Source: an uncultured Pelagibacteraceae bacterium (lineage in GTDB: Bacteria > Pseudomonadota > Alphaproteobacteria > Pelagibacterales > Pelagibacteraceae). Taken from it: DNA of 64,000 nt. Below are positions 8,878 through 18,791 of the stretch, in pieces (within the stretch, counting starts at the first letter, position 1; each line of letters begins with the position of its first letter). Position numbers and translations under genes: made by a program. The notes below the pieces were generated by a model. That model was not told the DNA's origin. It worked only from the letters and a program-made list of their open reading frames with translations, and did not search any database. The DNA is taken from positions 1 through 64,000 of the forward strand of contig CABYPZ010000003.1 of assembly GCA_902521005.1 (NCBI GenBank), written 5' to 3'.

Positions 8878-11722
8878 AAATTTTTCTCTTTTTAATATTT
8901 GAAACAACTTCTTGCAACCCAGTAGAATTTGAACCTTTGAACATAAAATGGTGATTGTTATCGATATTATTTCTTACTAACTCATAAATCTCATTTTTAT
9001 TTTTTAAAACTTTACCTTGCTTAGTTTTTGTTAAATTTTTATATAGATCTCTCACATATCTTCCATAAACATAAACTTTGTTTATTTTAGTTTTATTAAT
9101 CGATTTTGCTACCTTTATATGTAGATATTTTGAAAATTTACCTAATTCTAACATGTCACTAAGAACTAATATTTTTTTCTTTTTCGTTTTAATGCTATCA
9201 AAATTTTTTACAGCAAAATTTAGAGATAAAGGATTTGAATTATAACTTTCATCGGTTAATAAAATTGATTTTTTTTTAAATTTTATTTTAACTGTATCTC
9301 CTCTAGCTTTTGGAATTTTAAAATTTAAAAAAATATTTCTATCTATTTTATTTAGATCAAAAAATTTTGATAAAACAGCTATAGTAGCTAATATATTAGT
9401 TAAATATGGCTTTAAATTTTGATTAACTATAAAATCCTTCTTTGAATTATTAACTCTAGTTATTAATTTTAATTTAGAAGATTTCTTTATTATTTTAATA
9501 AGTCCAATATTTGAAGAGTTATTTTTTTTACTAAAACTAATTACTTTTAGTTTTTTTTGTATTGCAATCTCTTTTAAATAATTAAAATAATTATCATCCA
9601 TATTTAATATGATAGTTCCATCGAGAGTTATATTGTTCATCATTTCAGCTTTTGCTTTTGCTATTTGATTTAAGTTATTAAAATTTTTAATATGTGCGTA
9701 TGAAATATTTGTTATAATTCCTAAATCAGGTTTAATAATATTTGTTAAATTATTTATTTCTCCTTTTTTATCCATGCCTACCTCGAGTATAGAAAAATCA
9801 TGTTTTTTTTTAATATTAATCAAACTGAGTGGCACACCAAATTTATTATTATAAGAAAATTTTGAGTAATGCGTTGGGGTAATTTTGTTAAAGACAAAAG
9901 CTAACATTTCTTTTAAAGAAGTTTTTCCTGAACTACCAGTAATTGATATAATTTTTGAGTTTGAAACCTTCCTTAATGTTGAAGCTGCTTTTGTTAAGGT
10001 ATTTAAAGAACTATCAACCTTAATTTTTTTAATACTTTTATTTTTGTATGAATTTACAATGCAAAAAGCTGCTCCATTTTTAATAGCTTCATCTGAAAAT
10101 TTGCTTCCGTCATTAAATTTACCTTTCAAGCCAAAAAATATATCTTCTTTATTAATTTTTTTAGAGTTAATTAAAATATTTTTAGAATTTAATTTTCTAC
10201 TTATTTTGTTTAAGTTACAATGTTCATTTAAAATATTTAACTTCCAATCATTAAATAGAGATTTATTTTTTATATTAATACCAGTAATTATGATTTCTCT
10301 ATCTGAAAAAGATTTTTTTGTAGAACCATATTGTTGATAAGTTTCATGTCCTTTTCCAGCTACTAATAAAATATCCCCACTACTTAAATTGTTAATTGCT
10401 TTTAAGATAGCATTTTTTCTAGAAGAGATTTCGATTAATTTTTTTTTAGATATCTTTGATTTAATTTGAGATCTTATTTTTTTTGGAATTTCGTTTCTTG
10501 GGTTATCATCAGTAAGATAAACTTTTTCACAATATTTATCTGCTATTTTTCCCATCAAAGGTCTTTTTGCTTTGTCCCTGTTGCCACCACATCCAAAAAC
10601 AATATTTAAATTATTTAATGGATATTGTTCTTTTAAATTTTTTAAAGAGCTTTTTAAAGCATCAGGAGTATGTGCAAAATCAAGTATTACCTTGGAGCCA
10701 TTTTTAATTGTTTTAATTTGCTCCATTCTTCCCTCTACTGGTTTTATTTTATGTATATTAGATATAATTTTCGAAAATTTTACTCCACTACACTCAGCAG
10801 CCAAACATGCCATTAATATATTTTTAACCTGGAGCTTTCCAAGTAATTTTAAATTAATTGAATATTTTTTTTTTTTATAATCAAATTCTACAACCTGCAA
10901 ATCTTTAAAGCATGAAATTCTATTTATATTAAGATCTGAATTTTTTTTCCCTATAGTTGTTATTTTAAATTTTTTTAAATTACATATTTTTTTTAATATC
11001 TTTGAAAAAGACAAATCATTATCAAATATTACAGTTGCATTTTTTTTAGTAAGATTTTTAAATAATTTTAATTTTGAGTTTAGATAATCTTTATAATTTT
11101 TATGATAGTCCAAATGATCTCTACTAAAGTTGGTAAATATTGAGCAATTAAATCTTAAATGATCTAGCCTGGATTGTTTTAGCCCATGACTGGAAGCCTC
11201 CAGTATCACATTATTAATTTTTTTATTTTTTATAATTTGTAAATTGCGATGAAGAGTTATTGGATCTAAAGTTGTTATTTCAAAATTTTTTTTATACAAT
11301 TTAGACTTGATACCTAATGTACCTATTGATGCTGACAATTTTTTATTTTGACTTAAAATCTGATAATAAAAATTTGCTACTGATGACTTTCCATTTGTAC
11401 CTGTGATTCCAACTAAACTTTTTGGTTTTTTAATATAAATTTTAGATCCTGCGTAGGATAGAGTTTTTCTAACATTACTACTATTGATATAAAGGACTCC
11501 ATTTTTTAAACCTTGATAATTTAAGTCAGAGATAATTGTTCTAGCTCCATTTTTTATTGCATTTTTAATGAATTTATTTCCATTGCTATTTGTTCCTTTT
11601 ATAGAAAAAAATATATCTTTAGGTTTGCAATTTCTACTATCAAAACTTAAATTTCTGAACTCATGGTGTTTAAATTTTTCAGGGATATTATTAAATAATT
11701 TTCCAATTAACATTTTGGTCAA
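8867..11722 (-). CDS. murE/murF: Fused MurE-MurF: UDP-MurNAc-L-Ala-D-Glu:mDAP ligase / UDP-MurNAc-tripeptide D-Ala-D-Ala ligase
   Basis: 951 aa with two Mur-ligase modules in one frame: first with VGITGTNGKSSVA and TDDNPRNE; second with SITGSSGKTSLKEM and LTDESYNSNPLS. Confidence 0.93.
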   Translation of the reverse strand: MTKMLIGKLFNNIPEKFKHHEFRNLSFDSRNCKPKDIFFSIKGTNSNGNKFIKNAIKNGARTIISDLNYQGLKNGVLYINSSNVRKTLSYAGSKIYIKKPKSLVGITGTNGKSSVANFYYQILSQNKKLSASIGTLGIKSKLYKKNFEITTLDPITLHRNLQIIKNKKINNVILEASSHGLKQSRLDHLRFNCSIFTNFSRDHLDYHKNYKDYLNSKLKLFKNLTKKNATVIFDNDLSFSKILKKICNLKKFKITTIGKKNSDLNINRISCFKDLQVVEFDYKKKKYSINLKLLGKLQVKNILMACLAAECSGVKFSKIISNIHKIKPVEGRMEQIKTIKNGSKVILDFAHTPDALKSSLKNLKEQYPLNNLNIVFGCGGNRDKAKRPLMGKIADKYCEKVYLTDDNPRNEIPKKIRSQIKSKISKKKLIEISSRKNAILKAINNLSSGDILLVAGKGHETYQQYGSTKKSFSDREIIITGINIKNKSLFNDWKLNILNEHCNLNKISRKLNSKNILINSKKINKEDIFFGLKGKFNDGSKFSDEAIKNGAAFCIVNSYKNKSIKKIKVDSSLNTLTKAASTLRKVSNSKIISITGSSGKTSLKEMLAFVFNKITPTHYSKFSYNNKFGVPLSLINIKKKHDFSILEVGMDKKGEINNLTNIIKPDLGIITNISYAHIKNFNNLNQIAKAKAEMMNNITLDGTIILNMDDNYFNYLKEIAIQKKLKVISFSKKNNSSNIGLIKIIKKSSKLKLITRVNNSKKDFIVNQNLKPYLTNILATIAVLSKFFDLNKIDRNIFLNFKIPKARGDTVKIKFKKKSILLTDESYNSNPLSLNFAVKNFDSIKTKKKKILVLSDMLELGKFSKYLHIKVAKSINKTKINKVYVYGRYVRDLYKNLTKTKQGKVLKNKNEIYELVRNNIDNNHHFMFKGSNSTGLQEVVSNIKKRKIYAI

Positions 11723-11731
11723 TTTAAACTC

Positions 11732-13408
11732 TTAATATTTTGTGGCTAAAATAGGTCCAATTTTTTCTATAATATTTCCAGCAATTAAAACAGTAGTCCA
11801 GCCTGCGGTATTTCTCCAATTACCTTTGTAAGGTGCCCTTTCATCTCTATAATGGTAAATATATTCTTTAGATGGTTTCGGTTCATCTAATAATACAAGT
11901 AAAACAAATTTAGGATTAGAAATTGGAAATACTGATACAAAAGTATTTATTTTGTCCTTAGTATAAATTCCATTTTTTACTTTATCTGCAGTTCCAGTTT
12001 TTCCTCCAACTTCATATCCATAAACATCGGCAAAATGTGCTGTACCTTCTTTAGAAGAGACAACTTTCCTCAAAATATTATTTATATTTTTACTTACATT
12101 CTCGTTTAAAATTTGGGTCCTAATTTTACTCTCACCTGATTTAATAAGCGATGGTTTGATGTCATATCCTCCATTTGAGATTATTGAGTAGGCTTTGGCC
12201 AATTGTAGAGGTGTTGTTGTTATTCCATGACCAAATGACATTGTTGCTAATTTACATTTTCCCCACCTAAAATTTAATGGCTGACCAACTTCATCAATAT
12301 CAAATTGTATTTTGTCTATAACCCCAATTTTTTCTAAAAAAGACTTATAATTATCAATTCCAACTTTTTGTGCAATTCTCACTGAACCAATATTTGATGA
12401 TCTAATTAGTATCTGCTCCGCACTTAAATCTGTAGGAAGTTTTTCATCATATTCTGAAATAGGATTTCCAGCGCAATAAATTTTTTTTTCTAATTTTTCA
12501 AACATAGTATTAGGTTCTAAAATTTTATGCTGGAAAGCTGAAGCTAAAGTTAAAGTCTTAAATACAGAACCTAATTCATAAACACCTTTTGTAACTTTGT
12601 TAGTATAATTTAAATCCTTAATAGTCTGTCTTTTATTTAAATTAAAATCAGGTAAAGATATTAATGACAACACCTCGCCAGAATTTATATTCATCAAAAT
12701 AGCTGCGCTACCAATATTTTGAAAAATCTCTTCAGATTTAATTAATTCCTCTCTAATCAAGTATTGTAAATCTGTATCAATAGTCAGCTTTAGAGGATTT
12801 ATATTTTTTTTTAATTGATCGTTGAAGGACATCTCAAGTCCAGAAATACCATTATTATTATCATCAATTTGTCCAATTATATGACTAAATAAATTTTTTT
12901 GAGGATATATTCTTGAGATTTTTTCTTCTAAGATTATTGATTTGTCACCTAATAAGAGGACTTGATTTAGTTGATCTTGAGTAATTTTTTTTTTTATATA
13001 AAAAAATTTTTTTCTATTTAATTTTTTTTCAATAATTTCAAACTCCTCAATGCTCTTATCTTGAAAAATTAATCTTAAATTTAGCAATAACCTTTTTTTA
13101 TCAATAACTAAATTAGGATTTAAACCTACATTTGTAGTAAAAACTGTTTTTGCAAGAATATTGCCATTTCTATCATGTATAGAAGATCTATAATTCAAAT
13201 TATTTGAAAAATTATTTATTACATTTTTTTTTAAGGAACCAAGATAAATTGATTTAAAAGAAAAAATTATTGAAATACCAAAAAAAATAAAAAAAATAAA
13301 AGCTACTCTATTAAATGAAATATTTAGACCTGTCTTAGAATTATTAAAAGATAATTGACTTTCATATTCTTCTAACTCAAATAATTTATTATTGTTCTTT
13401 TGTTTCAT
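11732..13408 (-). CDS. ftsI: Septal peptidoglycan transpeptidase (PBP3/FtsI)
   Basis: N-terminal TM, transpeptidase motifs GSVFK, SSN, KTGTAD. Confidence 0.94.
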   Translation of the reverse strand: MKQKNNNKLFELEEYESQLSFNNSKTGLNISFNRVAFIFFIFFGISIIFSFKSIYLGSLKKNVINNFSNNLNYRSSIHDRNGNILAKTVFTTNVGLNPNLVIDKKRLLLNLRLIFQDKSIEEFEIIEKKLNRKKFFYIKKKITQDQLNQVLLLGDKSIILEEKISRIYPQKNLFSHIIGQIDDNNNGISGLEMSFNDQLKKNINPLKLTIDTDLQYLIREELIKSEEIFQNIGSAAILMNINSGEVLSLISLPDFNLNKRQTIKDLNYTNKVTKGVYELGSVFKTLTLASAFQHKILEPNTMFEKLEKKIYCAGNPISEYDEKLPTDLSAEQILIRSSNIGSVRIAQKVGIDNYKSFLEKIGVIDKIQFDIDEVGQPLNFRWGKCKLATMSFGHGITTTPLQLAKAYSIISNGGYDIKPSLIKSGESKIRTQILNENVSKNINNILRKVVSSKEGTAHFADVYGYEVGGKTGTADKVKNGIYTKDKINTFVSVFPISNPKFVLLVLLDEPKPSKEYIYHYRDERAPYKGNWRNTAGWTTVLIAGNIIEKIGPILATKY

Positions 13409-13712
13409 GTTTTTTTTTTTGAATAAATTTATTAATAACTAATTTTTTTTTTTCAAATTTAATTGATGAAATGTTTTCAATTTCAATCATCGTTAACTCA
13501 TCATCAAAATATTTTTTTTGATATTCAAATAGCTTTTCAGGGGAGGTTAAATAATTGTGTTCTAATAAAATAAGTTCATATTTATTTTTAAAAATTCTCA
13601 ATTCTTCTTTCCCATTAAAAATTTCTTTTTCAAATTTTTTTGTTGTACCTTTGATATAGGTTGTAAATAAAATTAAGAAAATTATAGGTATAATTGCGAA
13701 AATTCTTCTCAT
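13389..13712 (-). CDS. ftsL: FtsL-like septum protein
   Basis: Short, N-terminal TM, coiled-coil-like, between rsmH and ftsI; call rests mainly on position. Confidence 0.65.
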   Translation of the reverse strand: MRRIFAIIPIIFLILFTTYIKGTTKKFEKEIFNGKEELRIFKNKYELILLEHNYLTSPEKLFEYQKKYFDDELTMIEIENISSIKFEKKKLVINKFIQKKKHETKEQ

Positions 13713-13716
13713 AAGT

Positions 13717-14715
13717 TCAACAAATTTTTTCTATATCAAGCAAATACTTGAATTTTTTTTTAATATCTGAGAAATCTTGATTTTCATTTATTTTAATTGC
13801 ATATCTAAGTTTGGCTGATCTTGAGGGTGGGTTTTTTAAAATTTCGTACTTTTCTGGAATTAAAGGTTTTTTTTGAGGTAAATTAAATAATATTTTTTTT
13901 CTTTCTTTTTCAGGTAAATACCTTGAAGAATTTTTATTTTGTGAATAATGATGAAAAAAATATTTAACAATCTTATCTTCAATAGAATGAAAAGATACCA
14001 CAACAATAACTCCTCCTTTAGGAAGTAATTTGAAACTACTGATAAGACCATCAATAAGTTCACTTATCTCTTTGTTTACAAATATTCTTAATGCTTGAAA
14101 AACTTTTGTTGAATTATGTATTTTTTTAAACTTTTTTTTATGTACACTGTCTATTATTTTTACTAAATCCTGAGTTTCAATATTTTTTGACTTCCTAAAA
14201 TTAATTATTTTTCTTGCTATATTATTAGCTTTTTTTTCGTCTCCAAAAGCATAAAATATTTTTGAAAGAGACGATTGATCAAAATTATTTACAATTTCGT
14301 TCGCAGAAAACTCATTTAATCCCATCTGCATATTCAATTTACCTTTTGATAAAAAAGAAAGACCTTTTTCTGGGTCTTTTATTTGAGCAGTAGAATATCC
14401 TAAATCAAATATTATTCCTTTTAGAGTATTTTTATTATTTTTTATCCTGTTTATTTCGCTAAATTTTATATTTTCAAATTTAAATCTATTTTTATATTTT
14501 TTTTCGAACTTTTTTGAAATTTCTAAAGACTTGATGTCCCTATCAATTGCAATAATATTGTTATATTTATTTTCTAGGATTTTTTTGGAATAACCACCCT
14601 GACCGAATGTACAATCAATAAATGTGCCACCATAAAGAGGGGAAATAATGCTGATTAACTTTTCTAGCAGTACTGGAAAATGTTTTTCATTTTCCAATTT
14701 TATGGTGGCATTCAT
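13717..14715 (-). CDS. rsmH: 16S rRNA (cytosine1402-N4)-methyltransferase
   Basis: FPVLLEKLISII..GGTFIDCTFGQGGYSKKIL, FDLGYSTAQ, VVSFHSIEDKIVK. Confidence 0.95.
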   Translation of the reverse strand: MNATIKLENEKHFPVLLEKLISIISPLYGGTFIDCTFGQGGYSKKILENKYNNIIAIDRDIKSLEISKKFEKKYKNRFKFENIKFSEINRIKNNKNTLKGIIFDLGYSTAQIKDPEKGLSFLSKGKLNMQMGLNEFSANEIVNNFDQSSLSKIFYAFGDEKKANNIARKIINFRKSKNIETQDLVKIIDSVHKKKFKKIHNSTKVFQALRIFVNKEISELIDGLISSFKLLPKGGVIVVVSFHSIEDKIVKYFFHHYSQNKNSSRYLPEKERKKILFNLPQKKPLIPEKYEILKNPPSRSAKLRYAIKINENQDFSDIKKKFKYLLDIEKIC

Positions 14716-14733
14716 TTATTTTAGAGAAGACCA

Positions 14734-16191
14734 TTAATTTTTTTGTCTTCTTAAAAATGCCGGAATTTCTAAATCATCCTCTTCTGAATTTTCAGTGTTA
14801 TCAACACTATCAACTTCATTTTGATCAGAATTGTCAGAGTTGAAAAGTTCGGGAGTATCTTCTTCTAATGCAAAGTTTTCTAACCCATTTGAAGAATTTT
14901 CTTCAACCTCAGTCTTTTGATGATCTATTTTTTCGTCTAAAGCCGAATTAGTTTCAAGCTCATTACTAATATTACTTTCAACTAATTCTTCTGTTAAAGA
15001 ATCACTTTCATTTATACTAACATTTGTTGTGCTAGAGTCTTGAATTATAGGCTCTTCAACCTCATTATCCAATTTAAGAGCATTTGCTCCATCTGTAAGA
15101 GTTGAAGTTGCTTGAGTTGAAAAGTTGAAAGATTGGTGACTCTCATTATTTGTAATATCTGAATAACCAGAATTCCTATTTTGAATCCTGTGAACCATAT
15201 TTATTACAGATTTTGACTCTGGTTGTTGCCCATCTAATGAAGTGGCTACAATTGAAACTCTCATTTTTCCGTCTAAAGTTGGATCAGTAATTGCTCCAAT
15301 AATAAGTTCTGCTTCATGATCAACCTCAGATCTTACTTTATTAACAGCTTCATCAACCTCAAAAAGTTTGAGATCTTTTCCACCAGTAATATTAACTAAT
15401 AATCCTTTTGCACCTTTTAAAGTGTAATCATCTATTAATGGATTGTTAATAGCAGCTTCTGCAGCTTTAACTGCTCTTCCTTCACCTTCTGCTTCACCAG
15501 TTCCCATCATAGCTTTACCCATTGAACTCATTACAGTTTCTACATCTGCAAAATCCAAATTGATTAAACCTGGTCTTACCATCAAATCAGTAATGCTTTG
15601 AACTCCATGCAATAATACATCGTTTGACAGATCAAAAGATTCCTCAAAAGTTGTTTGCTCACTTGCAATCTTAAATAGATTTTGATTTGGGACCACTATG
15701 ATTGTATCTACATGTTTTCTTAATTCCTCTAAACCTTGTTGAGCTCTTCTCATTCGTGATGGACCTTCATATAAAAAAGGAAGAGTTACAACTCCAACTG
15801 TAAGGATATTTAATTCTTTTGCAGCTCTTGCAATAACATGTGCTGCTCCAGTTCCTGTTCCACCACCCATTCCTGCAGTGATAAAAACCATATTTGCACC
15901 CTGAATAATATTAATAATTTCATTTAAGGATTCGTCTGCCGCAGCTTGACCAACATCTAACCTAGCTCCTGCACCTAAACCTTTAGTTAAATTTAATCCC
16001 ATTTGAATTTTAGTTTTTGCATGACTTAATTTTAAATCTTGTGCATCTGTATTTACTGCAATAAATTCTACTCCTTGAAGGCCATTTTCAACCATTCCAT
16101 TTATTGCATTTCCTCCAGCTCCACCGACTCCCATTACGAGAATTCTTGGCTTTAGCTCTTTTATGTCTGGTGCTTTAAAGTTAATTGTCAT
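14734..16191 (-). CDS. ftsZ: Cell division protein FtsZ
   Basis: [27 protein letters not shown]; long acidic linker and C-terminal peptide [10 protein letters not shown]. Confidence 0.98.
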   Translation of the reverse strand: MTINFKAPDIKELKPRILVMGVGGAGGNAINGMVENGLQGVEFIAVNTDAQDLKLSHAKTKIQMGLNLTKGLGAGARLDVGQAAADESLNEIINIIQGANMVFITAGMGGGTGTGAAHVIARAAKELNILTVGVVTLPFLYEGPSRMRRAQQGLEELRKHVDTIIVVPNQNLFKIASEQTTFEESFDLSNDVLLHGVQSITDLMVRPGLINLDFADVETVMSSMGKAMMGTGEAEGEGRAVKAAEAAINNPLIDDYTLKGAKGLLVNITGGKDLKLFEVDEAVNKVRSEVDHEAELIIGAITDPTLDGKMRVSIVATSLDGQQPESKSVINMVHRIQNRNSGYSDITNNESHQSFNFSTQATSTLTDGANALKLDNEVEEPIIQDSSTTNVSINESDSLTEELVESNISNELETNSALDEKIDHQKTEVEENSSNGLENFALEEDTPELFNSDNSDQNEVDSVDNTENSEEDDLEIPAFLRRQKN

Positions 16192-16203
16192 TTTATCCCC
16201 CTA

Positions 16204-16659
16204 TTAGTTATTTATTTTTTGCTCCCATCTAAGGCTAGCTCGATGAATATTTGATTTTTTCTTTGCACTTACCCTAAATTTTTCAAAATTCGCTGGTTCC
16301 CATATTTGAAATGTTTTTCCTTGACCAACAAATAACATGCTATTTTTGATTTTTGCATGTTTTAATAATTTTGATGTTATTGACATTCTTCCTTCACTAT
16401 CAAATTGTAAATTTGAACTTTCTGATAAAATTGAAGTTGCAAAATAATCTTTTTTTTCTTCAAATGGATTTAAAGAATCTATTGAATTAGAAATTTTTTC
16501 TATTCTGTCTTGTGGCCAAGCTTCGATACATTGATTATTAAAAGAAGGAAAGCATACCACTCCATTATACCCAAGATTTGATAAGTGTGACCTGAAACTA
16601 GCAGGCACTGACACCCTTCCTTTTTTGTCTATTTTGTTTTCGTAAGTAGATAAAAACAT
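16204..16659 (-). CDS. mraZ: Transcriptional regulator MraZ
   Basis: ENKIDKKGRVSVPASFR AbrB-like motif, repeated as DSEGRMSITSKLLKH; first gene of dcw cluster. Confidence 0.95.
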   Translation of the reverse strand: MFLSTYENKIDKKGRVSVPASFRSHLSNLGYNGVVCFPSFNNQCIEAWPQDRIEKISNSIDSLNPFEEKKDYFATSILSESSNLQFDSEGRMSITSKLLKHAKIKNSMLFVGQGKTFQIWEPANFEKFRVSAKKKSNIHRASLRWEQKINN

Positions 16660-16680
16660 ATTTCATAATTCTCTATAAAT

Positions 16681-16732
16681 ACCCATATTTGGGAATTTAT
16701 GGGAATATATGGGTTTTTTTAAATAAGGTCAA
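16681..16732 (-). promoter_or_regulatory. mraZ/dcw promoter with three 10-bp-spaced TGGG boxes (putative MraZ operator)
   Basis: Minus strand TTGACC (16727-16732) - 17 nt - TATATT (16704-16709); plus strand TGGGAATTTATGGGAATATATGGGT with boxes at 16690, 16700, 16710; inverted ACCCA at 16681-16685. Confidence 0.75.
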
Positions 16733-16803
16733 TACTCTTAATATAGATATAATTTATGGAGAACAAAGATGAAACAGTAAAAGTTTTGTTGTTAAAAATG
16801 AAG

Positions 16804-17160
16804 TGCCAGATAAACTATAAGCCGGGTTCTGTCATTTAAACCTATCATTTCTCTAGGCCTTAAATCACTTTAAGGCTCAAGCAACTAACCCTGATGACTA
16901 GCCAAAGACAGCTTTTAGTTATTAAACAATGTCATCTCTATTCAGTCTTGCTCCCAGTGGGGTTTTCCATGCGCTGCTTGTTACCAATCAGCCGGTGTGC
17001 TCTTACCACACCTTTTCACCCTTGCCTTGATGAGGCGGTTTATTTTCTGTGGCACTATCCCTGGGGTTTCCCCCGCCAGTTGTTAACTGGCACTGTGTCT
17101 TTGTAGAGCCCGGACTTTCCTCTTTAAAATAAATTAAAGTGATAAGTCATTTATCTGGCA
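16804..17160 (-). ncRNA. rnpB: RNase P RNA (alpha-type)
   Basis: Minus strand has GAGGAAAGTCCGGGCTC near 5' end and ACAGAACCCGGCTTAT near 3' end; perfect 11-bp P1 pairing TGCCAGATAAA/TTTATCTGGCA between 17150-17160 and 16804-16814. Confidence 0.95.
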
Positions 17161-17206
17161 GATGGAAAATATAAATTTTTTAAATATTTTCAAGTAAATA
17201 AAAAAA

Positions 17207-17935
17207 TTAGCTAATTTTGCTTAATTTTTCAGCAATAATTAAGCATTCTTTGTCTAATATTCCATTAATTAGTTCCTGCCTGAATCTTCTTTGAAAATTC
17301 TTAAAAAGCTTAATTTGATTTTTTTTATTATTTTGTTTTACAAAATATCCTATTTTTTTAATAAAATTTAAACAGTGTCTTTTCTGTATTTCAGTTATTT
17401 TCTTTTTTCTTAATTTTCTTAATTTTTCTTTATGTAATTGATGCCAAATACCAATTTTCTTTTTTGATAATAATTTCCAAGGAAATTTTTCACCTGGATC
17501 AACTTTTCTGTCAAATGCAATATCTGAATGCCCAACTATATTTGAACTTTTAATTTTAAATTTTTTAATAAGTAATCTAGATAGTTTTATCAAAGAAAGA
17601 ATTTGTTTTTTCGAATAGTTTTCATAACCAAATCTATGACCTTTGTTTGATATTTCAATTCCTATTGAGGATCTGTTTAAAAAACTATCTTTTTTCCAAT
17701 TAGAAATACCCGCGTGCCACGCTTCATATTTTTCTGGAACCATCAAAATTATTTCTCCATTTTTTTTAATAAAATAATGGCAACTGACTTTTGATTTGAC
17801 ATCAGTTAGTCTACTTATTGCCTTAGTTTCGCTACTCATTCCAGTGTAATGAAATACTATGTATTTAATGTTTTTTTTATTTCTTGTAGAGGTTGTAAAA
17901 TTTGGCGAGTAATTTATGCCTATTTTGTTAGTCAT
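17207..17935 (-). CDS. N-acetylmuramoyl-L-alanine amidase (Amidase_2/AmpD-like)
   Basis: IVFHYTGMSSETKAISRL, VSCHYFIKKNGEI, AWHAGISNWK, GHSDIAFDRKVDPGEKFPW. Confidence 0.9.
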   Translation of the reverse strand: MTNKIGINYSPNFTTSTRNKKNIKYIVFHYTGMSSETKAISRLTDVKSKVSCHYFIKKNGEIILMVPEKYEAWHAGISNWKKDSFLNRSSIGIEISNKGHRFGYENYSKKQILSLIKLSRLLIKKFKIKSSNIVGHSDIAFDRKVDPGEKFPWKLLSKKKIGIWHQLHKEKLRKLRKKKITEIQKRHCLNFIKKIGYFVKQNNKKNQIKLFKNFQRRFRQELINGILDKECLIIAEKLSKIS

Positions 17936-18001
17936 TACTGCATGTTATATCATAAAATATTCATTTACATTTATTAAAGATATACATATAAAAATTAAAT
18001 T

Positions 18002-18781
18002 ATGGCTAGAATTTTAGCAATACTGTTTCTAAGTCTAAGTATTTTTACATCTTCATTTGCAGGAAGTGATGGTGAGAACGAATTATCAAAATCAAAAAAT
18101 GGTGAAGTCAAAGATTGTTTTGAAAAATTGAATAGAGGTATATTTGCTTTCAATCAGGCTATTGATGGTACAATTTTCGAACCACTTGCAAAAGGATATA
18201 AATATCTACCATCGCCAGTTAGAACTGGAACAAGTAATTTTGTTGGAAACGTTTCCACATTATTGACTATCCCAAATAATGTATTGCAAGGTGATTTGGA
18301 CATTGCTGGTAAAAATACTTTAAGATTTATTGTAAATACTACTGTGGGAATTGTTGGATTATTTGATCCCGCTTCTGCTATAGGACTTAATAGTTATGAA
18401 AAAGAAGACTTTGGCCAAACACTAGGCAGGTGGGGAGCAGGCGAAGGTTGTTATTTAGTTTTACCAGTTTTAGGACCTTCAACAGCTAGAGATGCTTTAG
18501 GTTCTTTAGGAAATTATATGGGCGGAGATGCTTGGTATAACGTTACTGTTAGAAACGACACTCATTACTTCGCTGATTTTGATTACTATGCATCTAAAGG
18601 AGCAGCGGGTGTAGATTTTAGAGCAAAGAACTTCGAAGATATTAATAATCTAGAAGAAAATTCAATAGATTTTTATGCATCAGTTAAAAGTTTATATTTA
18701 CAAGATAGACGTAAAAAAATTCTTAATGCAAAAGGTATAACACAAACCCAAAACGATAGCGATTGGGAAGAAATCGAATAA
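18002..18781 (+). CDS. mlaA: MlaA/VacJ family outer-membrane lipid-transport protein
   Basis: EKLNRGIFAFNQAIDGTIFEPLAKGYKYLPSPVRTGTSNFVGN, LRFIVNTTVGIVGLFDPAS, DFGQTLGRWG. Confidence 0.9.
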   Translation: MARILAILFLSLSIFTSSFAGSDGENELSKSKNGEVKDCFEKLNRGIFAFNQAIDGTIFEPLAKGYKYLPSPVRTGTSNFVGNVSTLLTIPNNVLQGDLDIAGKNTLRFIVNTTVGIVGLFDPASAIGLNSYEKEDFGQTLGRWGAGEGCYLVLPVLGPSTARDALGSLGNYMGGDAWYNVTVRNDTHYFADFDYYASKGAAGVDFRAKNFEDINNLEENSIDFYASVKSLYLQDRRKKILNAKGITQTQNDSDWEEIE

Positions 18782-18791
18782 ACTCAGTTAG

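Noticed and set aside
9885-10880. Plus-strand ORFs of 150 and 102 aa inside murEF
   Set aside because: Antisense to strong Mur-ligase coding; typical shadow ORFs.
16754-16837. Short plus-strand ORF MENKDETVKVLLLKMKCQINYKPGSVI
   Set aside because: Runs into the 3' part of rnpB on the opposite strand; no support for translation.
16894-17106. 70-aa plus-strand ORF in the ORF track
   Set aside because: Lies antisense within rnpB; structured RNA explains the sequence.
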